A stretch of DNA of 64,000 nucleotides. Source: Pseudomonas sp. Os17 (GTDB lineage: Bacteria > Pseudomonadota > Gammaproteobacteria > Pseudomonadales > Pseudomonadaceae). Location: NCBI RefSeq assembly GCF_001547895.1, contig NZ_AP014627.1:6574001-6638000 (forward strand). The letters are read 5' to 3'. Below are positions 1 through 9,246 of this stretch, in pieces. The translations under genes and the position numbers were made by a program. The notes under the pieces were generated by a model. That model was not told the origin of the DNA, did not search any database, and saw nothing but the letters and a program-made list of their open reading frames with translations. The first letter of the stretch is position 1. Each line of letters opens with the position of its first letter.

Positions 1-1960
1 ACGGATAAGTCGCCATCAGGCAGGACAGGCGATCGCCGGCTTCGGCAGCCTTGGCCTTCAGGTCCTGGAGATCGACGTTGCCGGACTCGTCGCACTCGAC
101 GATCACCACCTGCATCCCGGCCATCTGCGCCGACGCCGGATTGGTGCCATGGGCCGAGGCCGGTATCAGGCAGATGTGCCGCCCGCCTTGCTGGCGGCTC
201 TCGTGGTAGCGACGAATCGCCAGCAACCCGGCGTACTCGCCCTGGGCCCCGGAGTTGGGCTGCATGCAGACCGCATCGAAACCGGTGATGGCGCACAGCC
301 AACGCTCCAGTTCCTCGATCATCAAGGTGTAACCGACGGCCTGCTCCCGCGGGGCGAAAGGGTGCAGGTTGGCGAATTCCGGCCAGGTGATGGGGATCAT
401 CTCGCTGCTGGCGTTGAGCTTCATGGTGCAGGAGCCCAGGGGGATCATCGATTGGTTGAGCGCCAGGTCCTTGTTCTCCAGCTGCTTGAGGTAGCGCAGC
501 ATCCGGGTTTCGCTGTGATGGCCGTTGAACACCGGATGGGTCAGGCAGGGGCTGCGCCGCAGCAGTTCGTCGGGCAGTCCCGACTCCAGCGCCTCGGCGT
601 CCAGTTCAGCGACGTCCAGCCCGTGGTCGGCACCGAGAAACACATCCAGCAACCGGGCCACGGTGGTTTCGTCGCAGGTTTCATCCAGGCTCAGGCCCAG
701 CCGGCCGCGCCCGAGAATCCGCAGGTTGATCTGCAGCGCCCTGGCGCTCTCGATGATCGCCGTCTGGCTGCCCCCGACCTCCAGGGTCAGGGTGTCGAAG
801 AAGTGCCGGTTGACCCGGGTGATCCCCTTGCGCTCAAGGCCGGCGGCGAGAATGCAGGTCAGCCGGTGCACCCGCTGGGCAATGCGCTTGAGCCCCGCCG
901 GACCGTGATAGACCGCATAGAAGCCGGCGATGTTGGCCAGCAGCACCTGGGCGGTGCAGATGTTGGAGTTGGCCTTTTCGCGACGAATATGTTGCTCGCG
1001 GGTTTGCAGGGCCATGCGCAGCGCCACCTGGCCCCGGGCATCCTTGGACACGCCGATGATGCGCCCGGGCATGGCGCGCTTGTACTCGTCACGGCAGGCG
1101 AAAAACGCCGCATGCGGACCGCCGTAGCCCATGGGCACGCCGAAGCGCTGGGAGGAACCCAGCACCACGTCGGCCCCCAGCTCGCCGGGCGGGGTCAGCA
1201 ACAGCAGGCTGAGCAGATCGGCAGCGACACAGGCCAGGGCCTGCTGTGCGTGCAGGTGGTCGATCAGCGGCCGCAGATCGACGATCTCGCCGTGGGTATC
1301 CGGGTATTGCAACAGCGCGCCGAACACCTGGTGCGCGGGCAAGTTATCCACAGCGTCGACGATCAGTTCGAAGCCAAACCCTTCGGCCCGGGTACGCACC
1401 ACGGAAATGGTCTGCGGATGGCAGTGTTCATCGACAAAGAACAGATTGCTTTTGGACTTGGTCACGCGCTTGGCCAGGGCCATGGCTTCGGCGGCCGCCG
1501 TCGCCTCGTCGAGCAATGAAGCGTTGGCCAGGTCGAGGCCGGTGAGGTCGATGGTCATCTGCTGGAAGTTGAGCAGCGCTTCGAGCCGGCCCTGGGCGAT
1601 TTCCGGCTGGTAGGGCGTGTAGGCGGTGTACCAGCCGGGGTTCTCCAGCACGTTGCGCAGGATCACGGTGGGCGTCAGGGTGCCGTGATAGCCCATGCCG
1701 ATCAGACTGGTCCAGACCTGGTTCTGCGCGGCATAGCCCTTGAGCCGGGCCAGGGCGGCCTGTTCATCCAGCGCCGGTGGCAGCTCCAGGGGGCGGTTGA
1801 AGCGGATTCCCGGCGGCACGGTCTGCTCGATCAGCTCGGTGCGGCTGCCCAGCCCGAGGCTGGCGAGCATCGCCTGCTGCTCCTCGGCATCGGGACCCAG
1901 GTGCCGGTTGAGAAAAGCGTTGGGCTCGCGTAACTGGCTCAGGGATGGCGACTGGGACAT
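1..1960 (-). CDS. gcvP: Glycine dehydrogenase (decarboxylating), P-protein; 3' part lies outside the window
   Basis: PLP-dependent P-protein of the glycine cleavage system: decarboxylates glycine and passes the aminomethyl group to lipoyl-GcvH. About 653 codons are visible from the ATG at 1958-1960; the frame stays open to the window edge. Family-typical stretches are [14 protein letters not shown] near the middle and [11 protein letters not shown] with [15 protein letters not shown] in the second half. The C-terminal part with the PLP lysine (family length about 950 residues) is off the left edge. Unlike the usual gcvT-gcvH-gcvP array, it is separated from gcvH by a plus-strand aminotransferase and faces it divergently across 188 bp, so it probably has its own promoter. 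No frameshift seen in the visible part. Confidence 0.95.
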   Translation of the reverse strand, partial: MSQSPSLSQLREPNAFLNRHLGPDAEEQQAMLASLGLGSRTELIEQTVPPGIRFNRPLELPPALDEQAALARLKGYAAQNQVWTSLIGMGYHGTLTPTVILRNVLENPGWYTAYTPYQPEIAQGRLEALLNFQQMTIDLTGLDLANASLLDEATAAAEAMALAKRVTKSKSNLFFVDEHCHPQTISVVRTRAEGFGFELIVDAVDNLPAHQVFGALLQYPDTHGEIVDLRPLIDHLHAQQALACVAADLLSLLLLTPPGELGADVVLGSSQRFGVPMGYGGPHAAFFACRDEYKRAMPGRIIGVSKDARGQVALRMALQTREQHIRREKANSNICTAQVLLANIAGFYAVYHGPAGLKRIAQRVHRLTCILAAGLERKGITRVNRHFFDTLTLEVGGSQTAIIESARALQINLRILGRGRLGLSLDETCDETTVARLLDVFLGADHGLDVAELDAEALESGLPDELLRRSPCLTHPVFNGHHSETRMLRYLKQLENKDLALNQSMIPLGSCTMKLNASSEMIPITWPEFANLHPFAPREQAVGYTLMIEELERWLCAITGFDAVCMQPNSGAQGEYAGLLAIRRYHESRQQGGRHICLIPASAHGTNPASAQMAGMQVVIVECDESGNVDLQDLKAKAAEAGDRLSCLMATYP

Positions 1961-2148
1961 GGCAGGCTCTCCGATAAGCGGCGCTCAGCGTCGATGCAAC
2001 AGGGTGCAAAGCAGCATAGCAGCCGATTCCACCGCTCGACGCACTGGCGTCCCGAGGCAATCGGTACCATCATGCAGGGCGTTCGCGCGCCAGCCCCGGC
2101 GCGCCTCAACCCTGCTTCCATCGTCCGCTTATCGGGTGTCCCACTGTC

Positions 2149-3288
2149 ATGAGCCAACTGCCATTCCTGCCGTTCTCCAAACCCACCATCGATGAATCCA
2201 CCATCGCCGCCGTCGGCGAAGTGCTGCGTTCGGGCTGGATCACCAGCGGTCCCAAGGTCCAGGCTTTCGAAGCCCAGCTTTCGGAGTTCTTCGGCGGACG
2301 CGCGGTACGCACCTTCAACTCCGGCACCTGCACCATGGAGATCGCCCTGCGCATCGCCGGCATAGGCCCCGGGGATGAAGTCATCACCACGCCGATTTCC
2401 TGGGTTGCCACCGCCAACGTGATTCTCGAAGTGGGCGCCACGCCGGTGTTCGCCGACATCGATCCGGTCACCCGCAACATCGACCTGGCCCAGGTCGAAG
2501 CGGCGATCACCCCGCGCACCAAGGCCATCATCCCGGTGTTCCTGGCCGGCTTGCCGGTGGACATGACTCGCCTGTACGCCCTGGCACAGAAACACGGCCT
2601 GCGGGTGGTGGAAGACGCGGCCCAGGCCCTGGGCTCCAGCTGGAATGGCCAGCGCATCGGCGCCGCTGGCGACTTCGTGTCCTTCAGCTTCCAGGCCAAC
2701 AAGAACGTCACTTCGTCCGAGGGCGGCTGTCTGGTACTCAATACCCCGGAGGAAGTGCGCCTGGCGGAGAAGTACCGCCTGCAAGGCGTGACCCGCAGCG
2801 GCTTCGACGGCCTGGACGTGGACGTGCTCGGCGGCAAGTTCAACATGACCGACGTGGCCGCGGCCATCGGCCTCGGGCAGTTTGCCCATATCGAGGCGAT
2901 CACCGCCCATCGCCGTGAGCTGGCCCGGCACTACTTCGAATGCTTCGGCAGCGACTTCGAGGCCCGCTATGGCGCCCAGCTACCGCCGGCGGATTTCAGC
3001 AACAGCAACTGGCACCTGTTCCAGCTGGTGCTGCCGGAGCGCAAAGACGGCAAGCCGGCCCGCGCCACCTTCATGGAGCAGATGCAGGAACGGGGGATCG
3101 GCATCGGCTATCACTACCCGCCGATTCATTTGCTGAGCCTGTACCGCGAGCGCGGTTTCAAGGAAGGGATGTTCCCGGTGGCGGAACGGGTCGGTCGACT
3201 GATCGTCTCGTTGCCGATGTTCACGGCCATGAACAAGGCCGACGTGGAACGTGCGGTGGCGGCCGTAAAAGAGGTGTTGCAGGCTTAA
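2149..3288 (+). CDS. DegT/DnrJ/EryC1/StrS (ArnB-like) PLP aminotransferase
   Basis: 379-residue fold-type I aminotransferase of the sugar aminotransferase family, which usually transaminates nucleotide-linked keto-sugars with glutamate as donor. Seen in sequence: SGWITSGPK near residues 28-36, the PLP-ring aspartate in VVEDAAQALG (D156), and the Schiff-base lysine in SFQANKNVTSSEGG (K185), followed by the EGG turn. The N-terminal half resembles ArnB (PFSKPTIDESTIAAV, TPRTKAIIPV). No arn, LPS-sugar or antibiotic genes lie nearby; its neighbours are gcvP (divergent) and gcvH (convergent). The true substrate cannot be told from sequence. From memory P. aeruginosa lacks a gene at this position, so it looks like an insertion into the gcv locus. 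Family call is secure, function open. Confidence 0.85.
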   Translation: MSQLPFLPFSKPTIDESTIAAVGEVLRSGWITSGPKVQAFEAQLSEFFGGRAVRTFNSGTCTMEIALRIAGIGPGDEVITTPISWVATANVILEVGATPVFADIDPVTRNIDLAQVEAAITPRTKAIIPVFLAGLPVDMTRLYALAQKHGLRVVEDAAQALGSSWNGQRIGAAGDFVSFSFQANKNVTSSEGGCLVLNTPEEVRLAEKYRLQGVTRSGFDGLDVDVLGGKFNMTDVAAAIGLGQFAHIEAITAHRRELARHYFECFGSDFEARYGAQLPPADFSNSNWHLFQLVLPERKDGKPARATFMEQMQERGIGIGYHYPPIHLLSLYRERGFKEGMFPVAERVGRLIVSLPMFTAMNKADVERAVAAVKEVLQA

Positions 3289-3304
3289 GCACCTGCGCGG
3301 GCCA

Positions 3305-3332
3305 GCCCGCTCCTGCAAAAACGGGAGCGGGC
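3305..3332. terminator. Hairpin between convergent aminotransferase and gcvH genes
   Basis: Perfect 9-bp inverted repeat GCCCGCTCC / GGAGCGGGC (3305-3313 and 3324-3332) with an A-rich loop, in the 61-bp gap between two convergent genes. There is no clear U-tract, so it may be a bidirectional stop or a degenerate REP unit. Confidence 0.5.
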
Positions 3333-3349
3333 CTGCCTGCAGGAATGCC

Positions 3350-3733
3350 TTACTCGCCGATGGCGGCCTTGTAGCCGGCGGCGTCCAGCAGTTTCTCCAG
3401 ATCGGCCGGGTTGCTTGGCTTGAGCTTGAAGATCCAGGCGTCGTAAGGCTCGCTGTTGAGCAGCTCGGGGCTGGTGCTCAGCTCTTCGTTGACCGCGATC
3501 ACCTCGCCGGCAACCGGCGCATAGATGTCGGAAGCGGCTTTCACCGACTCCACCACACCGGCCTGGTCCCCTGCGCCAAACACGTTGCCGACTTCGGTCA
3601 GCTCGACGAACACCACGTCGCCCAGGGCTTCCTGAGCGTGGTCGCTAATACCCACGGTCACGCTGCCGTCGGCTTCCAGACGGGCCCATTCGTGACTATC
3701 GGCAAAACGCAGGTGGGCAGGGATATCGCTCAT
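3350..3733 (-). CDS. gcvH: Glycine cleavage system H protein
   Basis: 127-residue lipoyl carrier that shuttles the aminomethyl group from GcvP to GcvT and is reoxidised by lipoamide dehydrogenase. The lipoylation site is K65 in [15 protein letters not shown], the same number as in E. coli GcvH. The ATG at 3731-3733 is preceded by GAGG at suitable distance; an in-frame ATG five codons upstream lacks a better ribosome site and would give a non-family N-terminus. It follows gcvT by 52 bp on the same strand, so the two are likely co-transcribed. Confidence 0.95.
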   Translation of the reverse strand: MSDIPAHLRFADSHEWARLEADGSVTVGISDHAQEALGDVVFVELTEVGNVFGAGDQAGVVESVKAASDIYAPVAGEVIAVNEELSTSPELLNSEPYDAWIFKLKPSNPADLEKLLDAAGYKAAIGE

Positions 3734-3785
3734 GTTCTGTGTCCTCAAGAAGAAGTGTCAGCGGCGCAATGCCGGCTGGAAATAG

Positions 3786-4868
3786 TTAGATCAAGGTCTT
3801 GCCGTGGCGCACGAAGGTCGGTTTGACCACCCGGACCGGGTACCACTTGCCGCGGATTTCCACTTCGGCACGGTCGGCGGTGGCCATCGGCACCCGCGCC
3901 AGTGCGATCGATTTACTCAGCGTAGGGGAGAAACTACCACTGGTGATCTCACCTTCGCCAACATCCGCGATGCGAACCACCTGATGCGCGCGCAAAACCC
4001 CACGCTCCTCCAGCACCAGGCCCACCAGTTTCTGCTTCACCCCGGATGCTCGCTCGGCCTCCAGGGCCGTGCGCCCGATGAATTTGCGCGAGGAAGGCTC
4101 CCAGGCAATGCTCCAGGCCATGTTTGCCGCCAGGGGCGAGACATCCTGGTGAATATCCTGACCGTAGAGGTTCATGCCGGCTTCCAGGCGCAGGGTATCC
4201 CGAGCGCCCAGGCCGATGGGCGAGATCCCCGCGCCCACCAGGTCGTTGAAGAAGCCCGGCGCCTGGTCGGCGGGCAGGACAATCTCCAGACCGTCCTCGC
4301 CGGTATAGCCGGTGCGGGCAATGAACCAGTCGCCGTCGCTGCCGGCTTCGAATGGCTTGAGCTGCTGGATCAGGGTGCCGCGGGACTGGGTCACCAGCTC
4401 GGCAATCTTGTGCCGCGCCTGGGGCCCCTGGATGGCCAGCATCGCCAGTTCCGGGCGCTCGCGCAGTTGCACCTGGAACTCGCCCAGTTGCGCCTGCATC
4501 CAGGCCAGGTCCTGATCACGCGTGGCGGCGTTGACCACCAGACGGTAAGCGTCTTCGAGGCGATAGACGATCATGTCGTCAACGATGCCGCCGCGCTCAT
4601 TGAGCATGGTGCTGTACAAGGCCTGGCCAGGGTGCTGCAAACGTTCGACATCATTGGCCAGCAAGTGCTGGAGCCAGACCTTGGCCTGAGAGCCGCTGAC
4701 ATCGATCACGGTCATGTGGGATACATCGAACACACCGCAATCACGTCGCACCTGATGGTGCTCCTCGACCTGCGAACCGTAATGCAAAGGCATATCCCAA
4801 CCGCCAAAATCGACCATTTTCGCGCCGAGGGCGAGATGCAGGTCATACAGAGGCGTACGCTGTCCCAT
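3786..4868 (-). CDS. gcvT: Glycine cleavage system T protein, aminomethyltransferase
   Basis: 360-residue T-protein: releases ammonia from aminomethyl-lipoyl-GcvH and transfers the one-carbon unit to tetrahydrofolate. Seen: N-terminal MGQRTPLYDLH, VDFGGWDMPLHYGS, CGVFDVSHM, and the C-terminal GCV_T_C region with GEITSGSFSPTL. The start at 4866-4868 has a strong ribosome site (GGAAGGAG). The frame extends 46 codons further upstream, but that extension resembles no GcvT and crosses the ribosome site, so it is excluded. First gene of the gcvT-gcvH unit; no glycine riboswitch fold is obvious in the 154 bp upstream. Confidence 0.95.
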   Translation of the reverse strand: MGQRTPLYDLHLALGAKMVDFGGWDMPLHYGSQVEEHHQVRRDCGVFDVSHMTVIDVSGSQAKVWLQHLLANDVERLQHPGQALYSTMLNERGGIVDDMIVYRLEDAYRLVVNAATRDQDLAWMQAQLGEFQVQLRERPELAMLAIQGPQARHKIAELVTQSRGTLIQQLKPFEAGSDGDWFIARTGYTGEDGLEIVLPADQAPGFFNDLVGAGISPIGLGARDTLRLEAGMNLYGQDIHQDVSPLAANMAWSIAWEPSSRKFIGRTALEAERASGVKQKLVGLVLEERGVLRAHQVVRIADVGEGEITSGSFSPTLSKSIALARVPMATADRAEVEIRGKWYPVRVVKPTFVRHGKTLI

Positions 4869-5022
4869 GGGTTTCTCCTTCCGGGCGTGGCGAGGGTGCG
4901 GACTGGCGCTGCTAGGGTGAAAGCCTTGAAATAGATGGCTTGCAGCCGACTTCAGCGTCCCGGCCAAACAACAGGCCGCACCGAATGCCGCGCATTGTAG
5001 CTGCAAGGTGCAAGGCTGGCAC

Positions 5023-6639
5023 CTAACCGATTCGATGGGCCGAGCGGCGGATCAGGCCAATCACCGGCAGCAGGCCAACCAGCACCAGGGTCAGCGCCGG
5101 CAACGACGCCCGGGCCCACTCCCCTTCGCTGGTCATCTCGAAGATCCGCACCGCCAGCGTGTCCCAGCCGAACGGGCGCATCAGCAGGGTGGCGGGCATT
5201 TCCTTGAGCACATCGACGAACACCAGCAGGGCGGCGCTCAAGGTCCCGGGCAGCAACAGCGGCAGATACACTTTGAAAAACAGTCGCGGCCCACCCACCC
5301 CCAGACTGCGCGCGGCTTCGGGCAGCGACGGGCGAATCCGCTCCAGGCTGTTTTCCAGCGGTCCGTAGGCCACAGCGATGAAGCGCACCAGGTAGGCCAG
5401 CAGCAGGGCCGAGAGACTGCCCAGCAACAGCGGCATGCCGGCCCCGCCCAACCAGCCGGACAACGGGATCACCAGTTCGCGATCCAGGTAACTGAAGGCC
5501 AGCATGATCGACACCGCCAGCACCGAACCGGGCAAGGCGTAGCCCAGGTTGGCCAGGCTGACCCCGGCGCGAATTCCCCGGGTCGGTGCCTGGCGACGGG
5601 CGAAGGCCAGCAGCAGGGCCACGCTGACAGTGATCAACGCCGCCATGCCCCCCAGGTACAGGGTATGCACGATCAATCCGGCGTAGCGCTCGTCCAGATC
5701 GAAGCGCCCGCGCTGCCAGAACCACGCCAGCAGCTGCAGCAGCGGAATCACGAAGGCGCAAGCAAAGACCAGAAGGCACCAGCCCGTGGCCGCCACGGCC
5801 TTGATCCCCCGCAGGTGATACAGGGCCTTGCCCCGGGGCCGCTCGTTGCCGGTGCGGCTGGCGCCCCGCGCGCGACGCTCGCCGTACAGCACCAGCATCA
5901 CCGCCAGCAGCAACAGGCTGGCCAGCTGCGCTGCGCTGGAAAGGCTGAAGAAGCCATACCAGGTCTTGTAGATGGCGGTGGTGAAGGTGTCGAAGTTGAA
6001 CACCGCCACCGCGCCGAAATCCGCCAGGGTCTCCATCAGCGCCAGGGCCACGCCGGCACCGATGGCCGGCCGCGCCATGGGCAGCGCCACGCGCCAGAAC
6101 GCCTGCCAGGGCGATTGGCCGAGCACCCGCGCGGCCTCCATCAACCCCTTGCCCTGGGCCAGGAAGGCGTTGCGCGCCAGCAGGTAGACATAGGGATAGA
6201 ACACCAGCACCAGCACCAGGATCACCCCGCCGGTGGAACGTACCCGCGGCAGTCGCAGGCCGCTGCCGAACCATTCCCGCAGCAGGCTTTGCACCGGCCC
6301 GGAAAAGTCCAGCAGGCCGACGAAGACGAACGCCAGGACATAGGCCGGGATCGCGAAGGGCAGCATCAGCGCCCAGTCCAGCCAGCGCCGCCCGGGAAAC
6401 TCGCAGAGGCTGGTGAGCCAGGCCAGGCTCACCCCCAGCAGGGTCACGCCAACGCCCACCCCGAGCACCAGGGTCAGCGTGTTATTCAGCAACCGTGTCA
6501 TCTGCGTGTCCCACAGGTGGGACCAGATCTGCGCATCGACCGCCTGCCAGGACAGCAGCAGCACACTCAGCGGCAGCAGGACCAGGGCCGCTACGGCAAA
6601 GACCAGGGGATACCAGCGACGTTGGGCGGGATGGGCCAC
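5023..6639 (-). CDS. fbpB: Ferric iron ABC transporter permease (FbpB/SfuB/HitB family)
   Basis: 538-residue inner-membrane permease built from two binding-protein-dependent transport permease halves, each with about six membrane segments and an EAA-type loop (EAARVLGQSPWQAFWRVALP in the first half, EAARSLGVGGPRLFFKVYLP in the second). It moves ferric iron delivered by the periplasmic protein encoded just upstream. I place the start at a GTG (6637-6639, protein beginning M-A-H-P-A-Q-R-R) with GAGAG upstream; the frame runs 36 codons further, but that extension is poorly conserved in character and lies next to a REP element. The gene for the cognate ATPase (FbpC) is not in this window, so the importer must use an ATPase encoded elsewhere. 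Confidence 0.85.
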   Translation of the reverse strand: MAHPAQRRWYPLVFAVAALVLLPLSVLLLSWQAVDAQIWSHLWDTQMTRLLNNTLTLVLGVGVGVTLLGVSLAWLTSLCEFPGRRWLDWALMLPFAIPAYVLAFVFVGLLDFSGPVQSLLREWFGSGLRLPRVRSTGGVILVLVLVFYPYVYLLARNAFLAQGKGLMEAARVLGQSPWQAFWRVALPMARPAIGAGVALALMETLADFGAVAVFNFDTFTTAIYKTWYGFFSLSSAAQLASLLLLAVMLVLYGERRARGASRTGNERPRGKALYHLRGIKAVAATGWCLLVFACAFVIPLLQLLAWFWQRGRFDLDERYAGLIVHTLYLGGMAALITVSVALLLAFARRQAPTRGIRAGVSLANLGYALPGSVLAVSIMLAFSYLDRELVIPLSGWLGGAGMPLLLGSLSALLLAYLVRFIAVAYGPLENSLERIRPSLPEAARSLGVGGPRLFFKVYLPLLLPGTLSAALLVFVDVLKEMPATLLMRPFGWDTLAVRIFEMTSEGEWARASLPALTLVLVGLLPVIGLIRRSAHRIG

Positions 6640-6698
6640 AAAGAACTCTCGGGCAGGTGGAACAGACAAAAATACTTGCGCAAAACGCGTGGGGTGAT

Positions 6699-6813
6699 GG
6701 AGCTTGCTCCCGCTGGGTGCCATGGCCGCCCCAACGGCTGCAACCACGTTACGCCAGTTGAATCACGTATTCAGGGCTTGCCACCGCTACGCGGTGGAAC
6801 GGGAGCAAGCTCC
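6699..6813. repeat. REP-type inverted repeat pair between iron permease and binding protein genes
   Basis: Perfect 14-bp inverted repeat GGAGCTTGCTCCCG (6699-6712) and CGGGAGCAAGCTCC (6800-6813), separated by about 87 bp that contain a further short hairpin (CCACCGCTACGCGGTGG). The GGGAGCAAGCTCCC core is the familiar REP core of the P. fluorescens group. It lies inside the fbpA-fbpB gap and could modulate differential expression of the two genes. Confidence 0.75.
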
Positions 6814-6837
6814 CTCGCCACAAAAGCCCAACCGTTA

Positions 6838-6864
6838 AACAAAACGCCCCGCAAAAGCGGGGCG
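6838..6864 (-). terminator. Rho-independent terminator after fbpA
   Basis: Stem CGCCCCGC / GCGGGGCG (6845-6852 and 6857-6864) with a 4-nt loop, followed on the minus strand by TTTTGTTT. It sits 17 bp past the fbpA stop, so most transcripts should end before the permease gene, consistent with higher expression of the binding protein. Confidence 0.85.
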
Positions 6865-6880
6865 CAGTATAACGGCAGGC

Positions 6881-7882
6881 TCAGTTCCAGCCAGCGCGGT
6901 CCATCAAGCGAATGGCTTCGGCCTGGCGCTTGCCGGCGATTTCAACCGGCAGGGTGTCGGCCACGAACTTGCCCCAGCTGGCCACTTCTTCCGAAGGTGC
7001 CACCGCCGGGTTGGCCGGGAACTCCTGGTTGACGTCGGCGAAGATCTTCTGCGCCTCGGGCGTGGTCATCCACTCCACCAGGGCCTTGGCCGCTTCCGGG
7101 TGCGGCGCGTGCTTGGTCAGGCCGATGCCCGACAGATTGACGTGCACCCCGCGGTCGCCCTGGTTCGGCCAGAACAGCTTCACCGCCAGGTTCGGCTTCT
7201 GCTTGTGCAGGCGACCGTAGTAGTAGGTGTTGACGATGCCGACGTCGCATTGCCCGGCGTTGATCGCATCCAGTACGGCGATGTCATCGGAGAACACATC
7301 GGTGGACAGGTTGTTGACCCAGCCCTTGACGATCTCTTCGGTCTTCGCCGCGCCGTGGGTTTCGATCAGGGTGGCGGTCAAGGACTGGTTGTAGACCTTC
7401 TTCGCGGTGCGCAGGCACAGGCGACCTTCCCACTGCTTGTCGGCCAGGGCTTCGTAGGTGGTCAACTCGGAAGGCTTGACCCGCTCGGTGGAGTAGGCCA
7501 GGGTCCGCGCCCGCAGGCTCAGACCGGTCCAGGCGTGGTTGGAAGAGCGATATTGCAGGGGAATGTTGCTGTCGATGACCTTGGAAGTGAACGGCTGGAG
7601 GATGCCCATTTGCTCGGCCTGCCACAGGTTGCCGGCATCCACGGTGAGCAGCAGGTCGGCGGTGGCGTTCTCGCCTTCGGCCTTGATCCGCTGCATCAGC
7701 GGCGCTTCCTTGTCGGTGATGAACTTGATCTTCACCCCGGTCTTCTGGGTGTAGGCATCGAACACCGGCTTGATCAGCTCATCGATACGCGAGGAGTAGA
7801 CCACGACTTCATCGGCGGCCTGGGCGGCGCTGCCGATGAGGGTGAGGGCCAGGGCGGTCAGTAGACGCTTCGGTGCCAACAT
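6881..7882 (-). CDS. fbpA: Ferric iron ABC transporter periplasmic binding protein (FbpA/HitA family)
   Basis: 333-residue periplasmic ferric-ion binding protein. Signal peptide residues 1-22 (hydrophobic core [11 protein letters not shown], cleavage after AQA). The mature protein starts DEVVVYSSR, typical of FbpA, and the consecutive tyrosines Y220-Y222 in NTYYYGRL match the tyrosine pair that binds Fe(III) in this family. Delivers iron to the permease encoded downstream, from which it is separated by a terminator and a REP pair. A GATAA-containing stretch lies upstream at about 7911-7925, but it is too degenerate for me to call a Fur box. Confidence 0.92.
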   Translation of the reverse strand: MLAPKRLLTALALTLIGSAAQAADEVVVYSSRIDELIKPVFDAYTQKTGVKIKFITDKEAPLMQRIKAEGENATADLLLTVDAGNLWQAEQMGILQPFTSKVIDSNIPLQYRSSNHAWTGLSLRARTLAYSTERVKPSELTTYEALADKQWEGRLCLRTAKKVYNQSLTATLIETHGAAKTEEIVKGWVNNLSTDVFSDDIAVLDAINAGQCDVGIVNTYYYGRLHKQKPNLAVKLFWPNQGDRGVHVNLSGIGLTKHAPHPEAAKALVEWMTTPEAQKIFADVNQEFPANPAVAPSEEVASWGKFVADTLPVEIAGKRQAEAIRLMDRAGWN

Positions 7883-8000
7883 GGGAGCAGTCTCTCGATT
7901 TCAAAATGAGGCGAAATGATAAGGACTCCCATTTGCCATCTCAACCGAACCCGGCGCCGAGGCGTTACCAGATGTTGCGTGGAACCCTCCTCCGGAACGC

Positions 8001-8022
8001 TTCGCCGGCGAACCGGCTCCTA
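8001..8022. repeat. Single REP half abutting the ubiI stop codon
   Basis: TTCGCCGGCGAACCGGCTCC followed by TAG matches one arm of the REP pairs at 20306-20385 and 32806-32887 (internal CGCCGGC.../...CCGGCTCCTA core). Only one arm is present, overlapping the end of ubiI. The rest of the 137-bp gap 7883-8019 shows no gene. Confidence 0.55.
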
Positions 8023-9243
8023 GGCTCTGGCCAGCTCAGGGAGATCGCCGCTCAGGCCCAGGGCCTGGCGCACAAAGACCGCCTTGGCCTCGGGCATTTG
8101 CTCGATCACCTTGAGGCCGGTGTTGCGCAGCCAGCGCAGTGGCAGCGGATCGGCCTGGAACAGCCGTTCGAAGCCTTCCATGGCCGCCATCAGCGCCAGG
8201 TTGTGAGGCATGCGCCGGCGCTCGAAACGGCTGAGGACCTTGACCTCGGCCAGGCGCTCGCCACGATCGGCCGCTTGCAGCAGCACTTCGGCCAGTACCG
8301 CGGCATCGAGGAAGCCCAGGTTGACCCCCTGCCCCGCCAGCGGATGGATGGTGTGGGCAGCGTCGCCGATCAGCGCCAGGCCTTCGGCCACATAGCGCTT
8401 GGCATGCCGCTGGCGCAGCGGTACGCAGAGCCGCGGGTCGGCACCGAGCACCTTGCCTAAACGGCCTTCGAAGGCGCGCTCCAGTTCTGCGCAGAAGCTC
8501 TCGTCGTCCAGGGCCATCAGGCGCTCGGCTTCAGTGGGCGTGGTGGACCAGACAATCGAGCACCAATCCTGCTGCCCATCCCGCACCAGGGGCAGGAAGG
8601 CCAGCGGGCCGGTATCGGTGAAGCGCTGCCAGGCGGTCATTTGGTGAGGCCGGCTGCTGCGCACGCTGGTGACAATGGCGTGGTGCAGGTAGTCCCACTC
8701 GCGGGTGGCACAACCGGTGAGGCGGCGTACCGCCGAGTTGGCGCCGTCGGCGGCGATCACCAGCGGTGCCCGCAACACCCGGCCATCGGCCAGGGTCAGT
8801 AGCCAGTCATCGCCGGAGCGGCGCATCTGCTCCAGGCGGGCATTGGCCAGCAGGCCGATATCGCATTCGTGCAGACGTTCGAGCAGGGCGTCCTGCACCA
8901 CCCGGTTCTCGACGATATGCCCCAGCACCTCGGCATGCACGCTGGACGCCGAGAAGTGGATCTGCCCGGTGCCGCTGCCATCCCAGACCTGCATCTCGCA
9001 GTAGGGGCTGCTGCGACGCCGGACGATGCCGTCCCAGGCGCCAAGGCGTTCGAGGATACGCTGGCTGGCCGCCGACAAGGCGCTGACCCGGGGTTCGAAC
9101 GCCGACTCGGCGGCGAAGGGTTTGACACTCAAGGAGCCGCCATCGAGCAGCAGCACTTCCAGGCCGCTGCCCTGCAACGCCAGCGCCAAGGCACTGCCGA
9201 CCATTCCGGCTCCGACAATCAGCACATCTGCGCGCATTTCCAT
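8020..9243 (-). CDS. ubiI: FAD-dependent ubiquinone biosynthesis hydroxylase (UbiI/VisC type)
   Basis: 407-residue class A flavin monooxygenase that hydroxylates the aromatic ring of a ubiquinone precursor (C5 step in the UbiI assignment). Seen: N-terminal dinucleotide fingerprint VLIVGAGMVGSALA (residues 7-20), a DG-type motif AADGANSAVRR near 165-175, and the FAD motif GDAAHTIHPLAGQGVNLGF. The GDAAH form with following GVNLGFLDAA is UbiI-like, whereas the paralogue upstream has GNAAH as UbiH does. Third gene of a tight minus-strand set after pepP-ubiH-thioesterase, only 3 bp after the thioesterase stop. An ATG two codons further in is an equally possible start. UbiI versus UbiF is by motif and synteny only. 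Confidence 0.88.
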   Translation of the reverse strand: MEMRADVLIVGAGMVGSALALALQGSGLEVLLLDGGSLSVKPFAAESAFEPRVSALSAASQRILERLGAWDGIVRRRSSPYCEMQVWDGSGTGQIHFSASSVHAEVLGHIVENRVVQDALLERLHECDIGLLANARLEQMRRSGDDWLLTLADGRVLRAPLVIAADGANSAVRRLTGCATREWDYLHHAIVTSVRSSRPHQMTAWQRFTDTGPLAFLPLVRDGQQDWCSIVWSTTPTEAERLMALDDESFCAELERAFEGRLGKVLGADPRLCVPLRQRHAKRYVAEGLALIGDAAHTIHPLAGQGVNLGFLDAAVLAEVLLQAADRGERLAEVKVLSRFERRRMPHNLALMAAMEGFERLFQADPLPLRWLRNTGLKVIEQMPEAKAVFVRQALGLSGDLPELARA

Positions 9244-9246
9244 GCT

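Noticed and set aside
149..1519. Long plus-strand frame over gcvP
   Set aside because: It is the complement shadow of gcvP, with Gln/His/Gly-rich composition typical of antisense frames in high-GC genes and no recognisable domain.
5008..7032. 674-codon plus-strand frame across the iron permease
   Set aside because: Q/H/R-rich antisense shadow of a clear permease gene with no motif of its own.
7901..7950. Possible Fur box upstream of fbpA
   Set aside because: Only a GATAA-type fragment matches; the 19-bp consensus is not met, so I do not call it.
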